This document shows, piece by piece, positions 53,174-61,984 of a stretch of DNA of 64,000 nt. The notes below the pieces were generated by a model. That model was not told the DNA's origin, did not search any database, and saw only the letters and a list, made by a program, of their open reading frames with translations. The translations under genes and the position numbers were made by a program. Location: positions 1 through 64,000 of the forward strand of contig NZ_JAIVEM010000140.1 of assembly GCF_020404765.1 (NCBI RefSeq), given 5' to 3'. Positions within the stretch are counted from its first letter, which is position 1; each line of letters begins with the position of its first letter. This stretch comes from Paenibacillus sp. BJ-4 (GTDB lineage Bacteria; Bacillota; Bacilli; Paenibacillales; Paenibacillaceae).

Positions 53174-53758
53174 ATGAGATGGCTTGGATGGCTGCTCAAA
53201 AAAGGAATGACGGTGGTGCTGGTCAGTGCTCTGACGCTGGCTGTGACAGGTGTGGTCGTGAATGCCTATGTTCAATCGCTGCTGCGGCAATTCAACATTC
53301 AGCTCGATCATCAGCCGATATGGGGATTGGGCTGGCTGAATGGGAGCACAGATACAGGAAAAAATACAGACACGGGGAAAAGCAAGGCAACAGGCGGGAG
53401 CTCGGAACATGTAACCCCACCGGACAATGCTCTGCCCGTCATGGGACAGGGATTGAACGAGGGTGAAGGCGGTACGGGTGCCGCTGCACCTGAAACAGGC
53501 CAGTCGACCAGTATCGAAGGCCATGATCTGGTGATTACGCCCGATCATTTAACGGAGAAGAAGAACAATCTACCTGCGGCGGAGAAGCAGGAGATTTTTT
53601 CGATTCTGATGAATAAGCTGCCGCCAGAGGAGATGCAGAAAATATCAGCCGCGATGGAAGGCGGCCTGACCGAGCAGGAGCTTCAGGATATTCAGCAGGT
53701 GCTTGCGAAGTATTTGACGAAAGAGGAGTACAACAAGCTGATGAGTATGCTTAAATAA
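53174..53758 (+). CDS. Membrane-anchored protein of unknown function
   Basis: 194 aa with one N-terminal membrane segment (about 8-30), a Gly/Thr/Ser-rich low-complexity linker (about 55-115) and a helical C terminus made of two similar units (QEIFSILMNKLPPEEMQKISAAMEGG and QDIQQVLAKYLTKEEYNKLMSML). GAAGGAGG precedes the ATG. I recognise no family. It lies alone before the wall-hydrolase gene and has its own terminator. Confidence 0.75.
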   Translation: MRWLGWLLKKGMTVVLVSALTLAVTGVVVNAYVQSLLRQFNIQLDHQPIWGLGWLNGSTDTGKNTDTGKSKATGGSSEHVTPPDNALPVMGQGLNEGEGGTGAAAPETGQSTSIEGHDLVITPDHLTEKKNNLPAAEKQEIFSILMNKLPPEEMQKISAAMEGGLTEQELQDIQQVLAKYLTKEEYNKLMSMLK

Positions 53759-53806
53759 TAACGATGATTTTATGGGCAAAACTTATGTTCAAAATAAGAC
53801 TATGCA

Positions 53807-53832
53807 ATCCGCGCTGAGCGCGGATTTTTTTG
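53807..53832 (+). terminator. Terminator after the 194-aa gene
   Basis: ATCCGCGC/GCGCGGAT stem with a short loop, then seven or eight Ts. Confidence 0.9.
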
Positions 53833-53868
53833 CGTCTCAGGAAGGTATTGGAGTGCAGTTGAATTCTT

Positions 53869-53885
53869 TGTAAAAGCTATGTTAA
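53869..53885 (+). promoter_or_regulatory. WalR binding site
   Basis: TGTAAA-N5-TGTTAA fits the WalR (YycF) consensus of two TGT(A/T)A(A/T/C) hexamers five bases apart exactly. It lies about 170 bases before the LysM-M23 endopeptidase gene, a typical WalR target class. An AAAAGGTT/AACCTTTT inverted repeat follows (53902-53927). Confidence 0.75.
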
Positions 53886-54056
53886 AGTAAACTGTGTTGT
53901 GAAAAGGTTAAATTTTTGAAACCTTTTACGCAACTATGCAATGATAAATAGCGACTATTATCATAGATCAGCGTGCAAAATGGCTATTTTTATAGTGTAA
54001 AAGAACAATAACGAACGCATTTAATAGAGATAGGATATGCTGAAAAGGAGAGGACC

Positions 54057-55580
54057 ATGGAGGTTTCTAAGGGGAAGTATTCACCGGACCACAAGAATGA
54101 GAATTCAAGCGTTGAAGGCAATTCTACTGGCAAGCCAGGAACAATAGCAACATGGTGGAGCGGACGGAGAAAATGGTTGAGCTGGACGGCAGGCGGCGTA
54201 GTGATTGCAGGCAGTCTTATTTTTGCTGGTAATCAGTATGTTGGTGCCAACACGGTTCCTTATTATAAAGTGTATGTAAAGGGCGTCGAGGTCGGGAATA
54301 TCTTGAATGAGCAACAGCTCAAGCAGCTGTATGCTACAAAGAGCAAACAGTATAAGGACAAGTATCCCGGCGTGGACATGGTGCTTAATACGAGCGCGGT
54401 AACAACCACCACTGAAAAGGCATATAAAGCGGATATCGATAGCTCAGCCACGCTGAAGAAGCTGGACGGTATGCTAACAGCGTATGCCAAAGGAGTCGAA
54501 GTGAAGGTCAACGGAAAGACGGTTGGCATTGTCAAGGAAAAAGCGACTGCACAGGCAGCGTTGAAGCAAGTACAGAAGAAATACACACCTGCGGGTGAGA
54601 GTAAGGCTACAGGTATTAAGGGACTGGTTCGCAAGACGTCGGTGGGCAGCAGTCATGCCAGTGCTAGTACCAAGGCGCCTAAAGCGTGGCTAGAGTCTGC
54701 CAGTATCCGTGAGAAAATTGTATATAAGCCTGTGAAAGCAGACCCCAACAAGGTGCTGACAGAGGCAGAAGCGGTGAAGGTGCTGACTGAGGGGCGCGAG
54801 GAACCTGTAACGTACACGGTGCAGGAAGGCGATTCGTTGTCGTCCATTGCTACGAAATTCAATATGACCGCTTGGGAAATTAAGCAAAACAATCCCGGCC
54901 TGCGCGAGCTGTATCTGCAAATTGGGGACGAGCTGAAGCTCACTGCACCCAAGGCTCCAGTCACGGTGCGAACGGTAGAGAAGGTTGTCGAGCAGATTGC
55001 CATCGAACCTGAGGTTGAGATTCGCCAGAGTGATGAATTGAAGGCCGGGGTTACCAAAGTCGTCAGACCGGGACAAGCGGGTCTTAAAGAAATGGACTAC
55101 CGTTTGACCAAGGAGAACGGTGAGGTCGTGCAAGAGGAATGGCTCGGTCAAAAGGTATTGCAGCCGTCTCTTACCGAGGTGGTTCTGAGAGGAACGAAGG
55201 TCGAGGGAGAAGGCTCGGGTCAATTTGCTTGGCCGATTTCGGGTGCAATAATGACGAGCAGTTTTGGGGGACGCTGGGGACGTATGCATGAAGGTGTTGA
55301 TTTGGTTGGCAATCATACCATTCAGGCCTCCGATGAAGGTGTCGTCACATTTGCGGGTCAGCAGAATGGCTACGGCAATGTCATTATGATTGATCATCGC
55401 AACGGCTATCAAACGGTCTACGGACATTTGAGCAGTATTGGGGTTCATGTGGGACAGGTTGTTCAGCAAGGTGAGGCCATTGGTATTATGGGGAATACTG
55501 GACGCTCAACAGGCACGCATGTTCACTTCGAGATCCGTAAAAATAATACAGCGCAAAATCCAATGACATATCTAAGATAG
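54057..55580 (+). CDS. LysM-G5-M23 cell-wall endopeptidase
   Basis: 507 aa. Order: a cytoplasmic start, one membrane segment (about 40-60), an alpha/beta region (70-165), a LysM domain (YTVQEGDSLSSIATKFNMTAWEI to GDELKL, about 253-298), a G5 domain (about 300-385), and a C-terminal M23 peptidase domain with zinc ligands in HEGVDL and HVHFE. It should cut peptidoglycan crosslinks. It lies directly before walR and behind a WalR box, so WalRK probably controls it. AAGGAGAGG precedes the ATG. Confidence 0.92.
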   Translation: MEVSKGKYSPDHKNENSSVEGNSTGKPGTIATWWSGRRKWLSWTAGGVVIAGSLIFAGNQYVGANTVPYYKVYVKGVEVGNILNEQQLKQLYATKSKQYKDKYPGVDMVLNTSAVTTTTEKAYKADIDSSATLKKLDGMLTAYAKGVEVKVNGKTVGIVKEKATAQAALKQVQKKYTPAGESKATGIKGLVRKTSVGSSHASASTKAPKAWLESASIREKIVYKPVKADPNKVLTEAEAVKVLTEGREEPVTYTVQEGDSLSSIATKFNMTAWEIKQNNPGLRELYLQIGDELKLTAPKAPVTVRTVEKVVEQIAIEPEVEIRQSDELKAGVTKVVRPGQAGLKEMDYRLTKENGEVVQEEWLGQKVLQPSLTEVVLRGTKVEGEGSGQFAWPISGAIMTSSFGGRWGRMHEGVDLVGNHTIQASDEGVVTFAGQQNGYGNVIMIDHRNGYQTVYGHLSSIGVHVGQVVQQGEAIGIMGNTGRSTGTHVHFEIRKNNTAQNPMTYLR

Positions 55581-55815
55581 ATTTGTTGTTTATATCGGAA
55601 TGTACATGATTTATGAGGACCAAGGAGAAAGGCCATGTTTTTCTGCATGCTTAACAATGGGTGCAGACATGGTTTTTTTCTGCATAAAAGAAAAGGGTCT
55701 GAAGAAGTAATGGAATGGCGTGCGTGTATGATAGAATAGAATAAGCATCTTATGGATACTAACAAACGAAAGTTCAATATATAGATTACGATCCGTGAGA
55801 AGAGGTGAACGCTGT

Positions 55816-56547
55816 ATGCAGGGGACGATTCTGGTCGTGGATGATGAACAGCCTATCGCTGATATTTTGAAATTTAATTTGGAAAAAGAGGGCTACCAGG
55901 TGATTTGCGCGTTCGATGGAATCAGCGCAGTGGATATTGCGGTCAAGCAGCAGCCTGACCTGATTCTGCTGGACCTGATGCTGCCGGGCATGGACGGTAT
56001 GGACGTATGCCGCGAGGTACGCGGACATCAGCTCCAGACGCCGATTATTATGCTAACCGCCAAAGACGGCGAAATCGATAAGGTGCTGGGGCTGGAGCTG
56101 GGTGCGGACGATTATGTGACGAAGCCGTTCAGCACACGGGAATTGCTGGCACGGGTAAAGGCACAGATGCGCAGACAGCAGCGCGGCGGGACAAGTACGC
56201 CGGAAAGTCGTTCACAGGAGGATAAGCAGGGGCTGCGCGTGGGAGACCTCTTTTTTGATACGGATATGTATACAGCTTACAAAAACGGGACGGCGCTTGA
56301 CCTAACGCACCGAGAGTATGAGCTTTTGCACTACATGGCGAAAAATGCCGGAAAAGTTATGACCCGCGAGCATTTGCTTCAGGCGGTGTGGGGGTTCGAA
56401 TACTACGGGGACGTACGGACGGTGGATGTGACGATTCGGAGACTGCGTGAGAAAATCGAGGAGAATCCGAGCAAACCGGAGACCATCCTGACTCGGCGTG
56501 GACTCGGATATATTGTTAGCGGGAGCAAAGGTGGCCTGCGGGCATGA
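55816..56547 (+). CDS. walR: Response regulator WalR (YycF)
   Basis: OmpR-type regulator of cell-wall turnover, 243 aa from the ATG at 55816 (GAGGTG at eight bases). Receiver: VVDDEQ start, phospho-acceptor Asp53 in LLDLMLPG, conserved Lys in VTKPFS. DNA-binding winged helix: GTALDLTHREYELLHYMA to RTVDVTIRRLREKIEENP. It controls wall hydrolases and is essential in many relatives. It overlaps walK by four bases. Confidence 0.97.
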   Translation: MQGTILVVDDEQPIADILKFNLEKEGYQVICAFDGISAVDIAVKQQPDLILLDLMLPGMDGMDVCREVRGHQLQTPIIMLTAKDGEIDKVLGLELGADDYVTKPFSTRELLARVKAQMRRQQRGGTSTPESRSQEDKQGLRVGDLFFDTDMYTAYKNGTALDLTHREYELLHYMAKNAGKVMTREHLLQAVWGFEYYGDVRTVDVTIRRLREKIEENPSKPETILTRRGLGYIVSGSKGGLRA

Positions 56548-58373
56548 GATGGCTGTCTTTCTTTCGTACCATCCATGCCAAGCTGATTATTATTTATGTG
56601 CTGCTTATTTTGGTGGCGATGCAGCTGATCGGAGTCTATTTTGTCAGCTCGATGAAGAACTCTCTGACGAGTAATTTTACACAGGATTTGCAGGCGCGGG
56701 CGGAAATGCTGTCCGTACTTGCAGAGCAGGATCTGAACGGCAGTGACGGTAAAATGGAAGAAGACAGCGTAGAAAGTCTGCGCGCGCGGGTGAACAATCT
56801 GTTCGATTTCAGCGGTGCGGAAATTCAGGTGCTGGATGCCAGTGGCAAGGTATTGATTACCTCTCAAGGCTCACACGCCGATTATGTCGGACGTAAAAAT
56901 ACGCAGACCGTTGTCAGTCGCGCACTCCAAGGGATTCGCGATAACGAAGAATACATGGTGGACGAGGATAACGTCCGTAAAAAGGTCGTCGCCAAGCCTG
57001 TCATCAGCCAGGGTAAAATCGTTGGCGCGGTGTACATCGCCGCTTCGATGACCGAGCTGTACGATACGATGAAACGCATTAACAATGTGTTTCTATCCGG
57101 TATGCTGATTGCGCTGGCGTTGACGGCAGTGCTGGGCGTGGTGTTGGCCCACACGATTACACACCCGATCAAGGTGATGACACGCCATGCGACAGAGGTC
57201 GCAGAGGGCAGGTTTGACCAGCAGATGCCAGTGTTTGGTGAGGATGAGATCGGCAGACTTAGCGTGGCCTTCAACTATATGACGGGCCGCCTGCGTGAGG
57301 CGCTGTCCCAAAATGAGGAGGAGAAGGAGAAGCTCTCCTCTATCTTGACCAATATGAGCGACGGTGTAGTCGCTACGGATGATCATGGCCGGGTCATTCT
57401 GGTGAACCGTCGGGCCAGCGCTATGCTGGGCGTGAACGAGAACGAAATGACCGGTAGACATATCGCGGTGCTGCTGGGAATCGATCCGGAGGAAACCGAG
57501 GCCCTGTATAGCGGCTCTTCGGCCTCCACGCTCCTGCAGCTGGAGCCGGCAGGTCAGGATGATCCGATCGTGATCCGTGTGACGTTCACGCCGATTCATC
57601 GGCGGGAATTTGGCATTACGGGAACAATTGCTGTGCTCCAGGACGTGACGGAGCAGGAGGAAATGGAGACGACACGGCGGGAATTCGTAGCGAATGTATC
57701 CCATGAGCTGCGTACTCCGCTGACGACGATCCGCAGCTATGCCGAAGCGCTGGATGACGGCGCGATGAGTGAGCCGCAGCTTGCGGAACGCTTCGTGGGC
57801 GTGATTCGCAACGAGACGGAGCGTATGATCCGGCTGGTTACGGATTTGCTGCATCTATCGCGGCTTGATTCCAATGAGGCGCCTTTGCGGATGCAGCCTG
57901 CGGATGTGATGGAGATGCTGGACGAAGTGGCGGATCGATTCTCTTTTCAAATGAAGCAAAAGCACATTCGCTCAGGAATGTTCGTAGAGCAGGGGATTGG
58001 CAAGGTCGTGATCGACCGGGATCAAATTGAGCAGGTATTGGACAATCTGATGTCCAATGCGTTGAAATATACGCCGGAGGGCGGAAGCATTCGGATTGAA
58101 GCACGCCGCAACAGTGAGGGGATGCTGTCGATTTCGGTGCAGGATACCGGAATTGGGATTCCGAAAAAGGATCTGGACCGGATTTTTGAACGGTTCTATC
58201 GTGTAGACAAGGCGAGATCGCGCAATATGGGCGGTACGGGATTAGGGCTGTCGATTGCCCGGGAAATTGTAAAAGCTCATGGAGGCCAGATTTTTCTGGA
58301 GTCAGAGTATGGTCAAGGGACTTGCACGACCTTTACGCTTCCGATGTCGGGTGAAGGGAGGGAAGCACAGTGA
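56544..58373 (+). CDS. walK: Sensor histidine kinase WalK (YycG)
   Basis: 609 aa. Two membrane segments (about 12-32 and 182-202) flank an extracellular PAS-like domain, followed by HAMP (HPIKVMTRHATEVAEG), a PAS domain, the dimerisation and phosphotransfer region with His387 (SHELRTPLTTIRSY) and the ATPase domain (N box DNLMSNALKYTPEGG, G1 QDTGIGIP, G2 GTGLGLSI). It phosphorylates WalR in response to wall state. Confidence 0.97.
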   Translation: MRWLSFFRTIHAKLIIIYVLLILVAMQLIGVYFVSSMKNSLTSNFTQDLQARAEMLSVLAEQDLNGSDGKMEEDSVESLRARVNNLFDFSGAEIQVLDASGKVLITSQGSHADYVGRKNTQTVVSRALQGIRDNEEYMVDEDNVRKKVVAKPVISQGKIVGAVYIAASMTELYDTMKRINNVFLSGMLIALALTAVLGVVLAHTITHPIKVMTRHATEVAEGRFDQQMPVFGEDEIGRLSVAFNYMTGRLREALSQNEEEKEKLSSILTNMSDGVVATDDHGRVILVNRRASAMLGVNENEMTGRHIAVLLGIDPEETEALYSGSSASTLLQLEPAGQDDPIVIRVTFTPIHRREFGITGTIAVLQDVTEQEEMETTRREFVANVSHELRTPLTTIRSYAEALDDGAMSEPQLAERFVGVIRNETERMIRLVTDLLHLSRLDSNEAPLRMQPADVMEMLDEVADRFSFQMKQKHIRSGMFVEQGIGKVVIDRDQIEQVLDNLMSNALKYTPEGGSIRIEARRNSEGMLSISVQDTGIGIPKKDLDRIFERFYRVDKARSRNMGGTGLGLSIAREIVKAHGGQIFLESEYGQGTCTTFTLPMSGEGREAQ

Positions 58374-59710
58374 AGGAACGTTTGAAGTCAGGGGCGCTTG
58401 CTTTTCTGGTGGCTTCCAGCCTGATACAGACTTACTTTTTGATCTACCGCCTTCCGGGCAGTGATTCTGTACTCACTTCAGAAACAAACTATGTGAAGAC
58501 CGAAAGCATGGGGCAGGAGAAAAAGATTGAAAACCTCGTGTTCCCCGATAAAATGCTAATTCACCAAGGGGACAAAAAACACACTGTTTTTTATCCGGGT
58601 GTTGCTTTTTACGATTTGATTTATACGCGGCTGGAGAGCCGGAGCTTTGAAAATTTCCAACGTCGGAGTATTCAGTCAGCGGATTGGGCACGAATTCGCA
58701 GCGAGAATGAGGGCATCGAATTGTCTTTTTCGGGCGGCGTCCCCGTGTCATTACTGGAGCGGGTCATGCGTCTGACGCCAGATTCGGTGTTTCAGGGAGA
58801 GACGATTAACCGTATCTGGATCTATATCGATGAAAAGAATGCCAAGCCGCACGCTCTCTTTTTCAGTGCGAGAGGCGATGTAGTGTATGAGGCGAACCAG
58901 TTCGATATGACGGTGGAGGATATAAAGCAGCATGTGAATTTTGGCAAAAATGCTCCGTTGTACGAGCTGGTGGATCATCAGTACTACATTCCCGTAGATG
59001 ATCTGGAGACGGTACAGCCCGTGGTGTATGTCGGATTGTTTACGACAGAGCAGATGCAGCGGAACTTGTTTTTTGATCCAGGAATTACACGTAATATTCA
59101 GGAGAAGGACGGCTCCCAAATTTATACCGACAGCAAGCGAAGTCTGCAAATCAAGCAGGATCAGCGATGGATGAGCTATACCGATCCCAGTGCTCCAGGA
59201 GCGAGCGGAAGCAGTCCGATTAGGGATGTGTTGGCCGCAGTTGATTTTGTAAATCAACATGGCGGCTGGGATGCTTCCTATCAGCTGAAAATGAGAGGCA
59301 GCGATGAAAATCGTACGAGTGTGCTGTTTCAGCAGTATTACGGGGCTTATCCGGTGCTGGATACACCATCATTCCGCTTTGGTACGATTTCGCTGCAAAT
59401 CCAGCAGGAAACGGCATCGGTCTATGATCGTTCGCTGCTGTACCTCAAGGGTGGGGAGCAGTCCTCGAAGAAGGTCATGCTTCCAGGCGGCGACGTCTTG
59501 AAAAAGCAATTGAAGACGGTAGGCAAAGGAAAAACCATTAGAGATCTAACTCCTGTATATCAGCCGGAGCTGACCAATGATGGGTTGAAGCTTGTTCCCG
59601 AGTGGCGCGTTACGCTGGGCGACGGTTCTATTGTAGAGATTCATGCTGTTCCAGTAACGACAGCATCGAATCCACCACAAGCGCAGCCACCTCAGGAGAC
59701 AAAGCGGTGA
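58370..59710 (+). CDS. walH: WalRK regulatory protein WalH (YycH)
   Basis: 446 aa with an N-terminal membrane segment (about 8-27) and an extracellular YycH domain. In B. subtilis WalH and WalI restrain WalK through the membrane. Start overlaps walK by four bases. Sequence is weakly conserved, so the call rests on position, length and the pattern around FPDKMLIHQGDKKHT and VIPEWRVTL-like C terminus (LVPEWRVTLGDG). Confidence 0.9.
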   Translation: MKERLKSGALAFLVASSLIQTYFLIYRLPGSDSVLTSETNYVKTESMGQEKKIENLVFPDKMLIHQGDKKHTVFYPGVAFYDLIYTRLESRSFENFQRRSIQSADWARIRSENEGIELSFSGGVPVSLLERVMRLTPDSVFQGETINRIWIYIDEKNAKPHALFFSARGDVVYEANQFDMTVEDIKQHVNFGKNAPLYELVDHQYYIPVDDLETVQPVVYVGLFTTEQMQRNLFFDPGITRNIQEKDGSQIYTDSKRSLQIKQDQRWMSYTDPSAPGASGSSPIRDVLAAVDFVNQHGGWDASYQLKMRGSDENRTSVLFQQYYGAYPVLDTPSFRFGTISLQIQQETASVYDRSLLYLKGGEQSSKKVMLPGGDVLKKQLKTVGKGKTIRDLTPVYQPELTNDGLKLVPEWRVTLGDGSIVEIHAVPVTTASNPPQAQPPQETKR

Positions 59711-59728
59711 CAGGAAGGGGGAACGGGA

Positions 59729-60493
59729 ATGGATTGGAGCCGTGCCAAAAACGTACTGATCTGTACATTTTTGCTGCTCAATGTAGTGCTGGGGCGCCAG
59801 TTGTGGAATGATGCACAGGAAACGGCAGGGCCGAATTTGGATTTTACTTCATTGGATGAAAATACGCAGCGTTTAATGGAAGAAAAGAGCATTCAGGTGC
59901 TGGCTCCGATTCCAGGAGATACCCCGCAGCTGCCCAAGCTTTCCTACACGTATGTTCATGGTGGGGAAAAGGATGATCGCGTGCAGCTGGTAAAGCCGGT
60001 CGACAGCAAGCTTGTATTCACCCATGATGCGCTGGTTGAGGCATTGGAGCCGCAAATCAAGGATATTGACAACTACCAGTATGATCCACTGGATGTTCAG
60101 GAGGAGCCGGTATCCGGACAAGCGGACGCTTTTGTGCTGCATCCATTGGTACAGGACAAATGGCCGCTGTTTAATGTGAAGCTGGCTCTGTTTTACAGCA
60201 ATCAGAAGATTACAGGATATCGCAAAATTCAGGTGATTCTCCAGCCCTCGGACGAGGCGAAAAAAATGCTGCCTGCATCCAAGGCGCTGGCACGCTTGAT
60301 CGACAGCTATTTGCCGCGTGACTCGATTGTGAAGGATATTCGGCTCGGTTACTACGGACAGACCTTTAACTCAGATAGCCAGGTGGCCGCCCCCGTGTGG
60401 CGGTTTATGCTGGATAACGGGAAAGGCGTCTATTATGTACAGATGAACGGAGATGTCATTAGTCCAAAGACAGAACATACAGAAGGGTCTTGA
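59729..60493 (+). CDS. walI: WalRK regulatory protein WalI (YycI)
   Basis: 254 aa: starts MDWSRAKNVLICTFLLLNVVLG, the signature N-terminal membrane segment of YycI, and ends PVWRFMLDNGKGVYYVQMNGDVI. Partner of WalH in controlling WalK. GGAAGGGGG stands upstream. The 18-base gap to walH and six to walJ show one operon. Confidence 0.93.
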   Translation: MDWSRAKNVLICTFLLLNVVLGRQLWNDAQETAGPNLDFTSLDENTQRLMEEKSIQVLAPIPGDTPQLPKLSYTYVHGGEKDDRVQLVKPVDSKLVFTHDALVEALEPQIKDIDNYQYDPLDVQEEPVSGQADAFVLHPLVQDKWPLFNVKLALFYSNQKITGYRKIQVILQPSDEAKKMLPASKALARLIDSYLPRDSIVKDIRLGYYGQTFNSDSQVAAPVWRFMLDNGKGVYYVQMNGDVISPKTEHTEGS

Positions 60494-60499
60494 ACAGAT

Positions 60500-61306
60500 A
60501 TGGGGATTTCATTTACCGTGCTGTCGAGCGGTTCGACCGGCAACGCTACCGTTGTGCGGAATGAAGACACGACATTACTCATCGACGCAGGTCTCAGCGC
60601 GAAGCGTATTGATGAATTGCTGAAAGAGCGCGATCTGAGCGGAGAAGAGTTGGATGGTATTTTGGTCACGCATGAGCATTCCGATCATGTTAAAGGACTA
60701 GGCGCCATGGCGCGTAAATATAATTTACCTGTGTATGCCAATGAGAAGACGTGGTTTGCCATCAGCAATGCTGTCGGGCAAATTCCGGACGATAACCGCA
60801 GAATATTGGAGACAGGCGCGACGCGTGAATTTGAATCATTGCGTGTGGAGTCTTTTGGCATATCCCATGATGCAGCTGAGCCCGTAGGGTACAGCTTTTA
60901 CGATGGGGCAGAGAAGCTCAGTGTAGCGACCGACCTCGGCTATGTCAGCGACAAAGTGAAGCAGGCGATATCAGACGCTGACGTATTAGTGCTGGAGGCT
61001 AATCATGATGTGGAGATGCTGCGTATGGGGCGTTATCCGTGGAACATCAAACGCCGTATTCTCAGCGATATCGGTCACTTATCCAATGAGATGGCGGGTG
61101 CGATTCTTAGCGAGCTGCTGACAGGGCGGACAAAGCGAACGTATTTGGCACATTTGAGCCGCGACCACAATATGATGGAGCTTGCGAAGCTGACCGTACG
61201 CGGAGCGATGGAAGACCGCGGCTGCTTTTACAAGGACAGTGAGTTCCGATTGTGCGATACGTATTATGATCGTCCTACACCTTGGGATAAGGTAAGTGAG
61301 TCATAA
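60500..61306 (+). CDS. walJ: Metallo-beta-lactamase-fold hydrolase WalJ (YycJ)
   Basis: 268 aa. It begins GISFTVLSSGSTGNATVVRN and has HEHSDHVKG metal ligands, ATDLGYVSDKV, LEANHDVEML and HLSRDHN. Relatives are MBL-fold nucleases or hydrolases linked to wall metabolism and DNA replication; the reaction here is not known. Its 3' end overlaps the opposing 69-aa gene by 32 bases. Confidence 0.93.
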   Translation: MGISFTVLSSGSTGNATVVRNEDTTLLIDAGLSAKRIDELLKERDLSGEELDGILVTHEHSDHVKGLGAMARKYNLPVYANEKTWFAISNAVGQIPDDNRRILETGATREFESLRVESFGISHDAAEPVGYSFYDGAEKLSVATDLGYVSDKVKQAISDADVLVLEANHDVEMLRMGRYPWNIKRRILSDIGHLSNEMAGAILSELLTGRTKRTYLAHLSRDHNMMELAKLTVRGAMEDRGCFYKDSEFRLCDTYYDRPTPWDKVSES

Positions 61307-61484
61307 AGCTGTCCAGCTCGGCGGCTTTGCGTTCTACCTCTTCACGGGTCACAACGCCTTTATCCACCAGTAGTTCAATCAATGTACTTAGCGCCAGTGT
61401 GTTGCGGTAATGCTCGTCTTTTAAATCCGCAAGCTTGGCAGCCATACGAACTTCATCCATAGCTGAACGATGTGAATTCATCAT
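61275..61484 (-). CDS. Small conserved-looking protein, unknown
   Basis: 69 aa from the ATG at 61484 (GGGGG five bases upstream): MMNSHRSAMDEVRMAAKLADLKDEHYRNTLALSTLIELLVDKGVVTREEVERKAAELD. It is all-helical; the last part resembles the 'GVVTREEVERKAAEL' element seen in several small Bacillales proteins. Function unknown. Convergent with walJ, with a 32-base overlap. Confidence 0.6.
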   Translation of the reverse strand: MMNSHRSAMDEVRMAAKLADLKDEHYRNTLALSTLIELLVDKGVVTREEVERKAAELDSFMTHLPYPKV

Positions 61485-61984
61485 ATATTCCCCCTGAAAA
61501 ATATTTTGAAAATGGCGTGTCATAAGCTTGATTCTGCCTGTGGTTTTGTTGGGTGCTGTGATACAATAAAGCTAACAACAGATAGCTTTCTGAAGGAAGG
61601 CTCTCATCCAAAAGTATAGGCTGCTTTAAGCGGACGGGAACAGGCCAGAACGTCTCTATGAGACGATCATTTTGTAATAGAATAGAAGACTTGTTACTAT
61701 TGTAGTCCATTGGTTTGGAAATCATTCCTCCTTTTTCCTCTATTCGGAGTCAGATTCGGCGTGTATGCTAATTTATGAGATCCGGTTGCTTAGGTAGGCG
61801 CCATTTGTGGTGATAGATAAGTAGGCTGGAACGATAGGTTGCTGGATTCCGATGATGGGGGATATTCAATCCACTTGAGATGTTCAACGGAGCAGGTTCT
61901 CTGTAGCATAGGTTGGCGCAAGCCCGAATAGCCCTAATTTTTTAGTGAGTGTCGGTGCATGACAACGAAGGGGAGAGGATTAGT
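61485..61984. other. Intergenic region before the htrA-type gene
   Basis: 500 bases between divergent genes. Candidate rightward promoter TTGTAA (61672-61677), a 17-base spacer, TACTAT (61695-61700); also a small hairpin CGTCTC/GAGACG (61651-61665). No gene or recognised RNA is visible. Confidence 0.4.
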
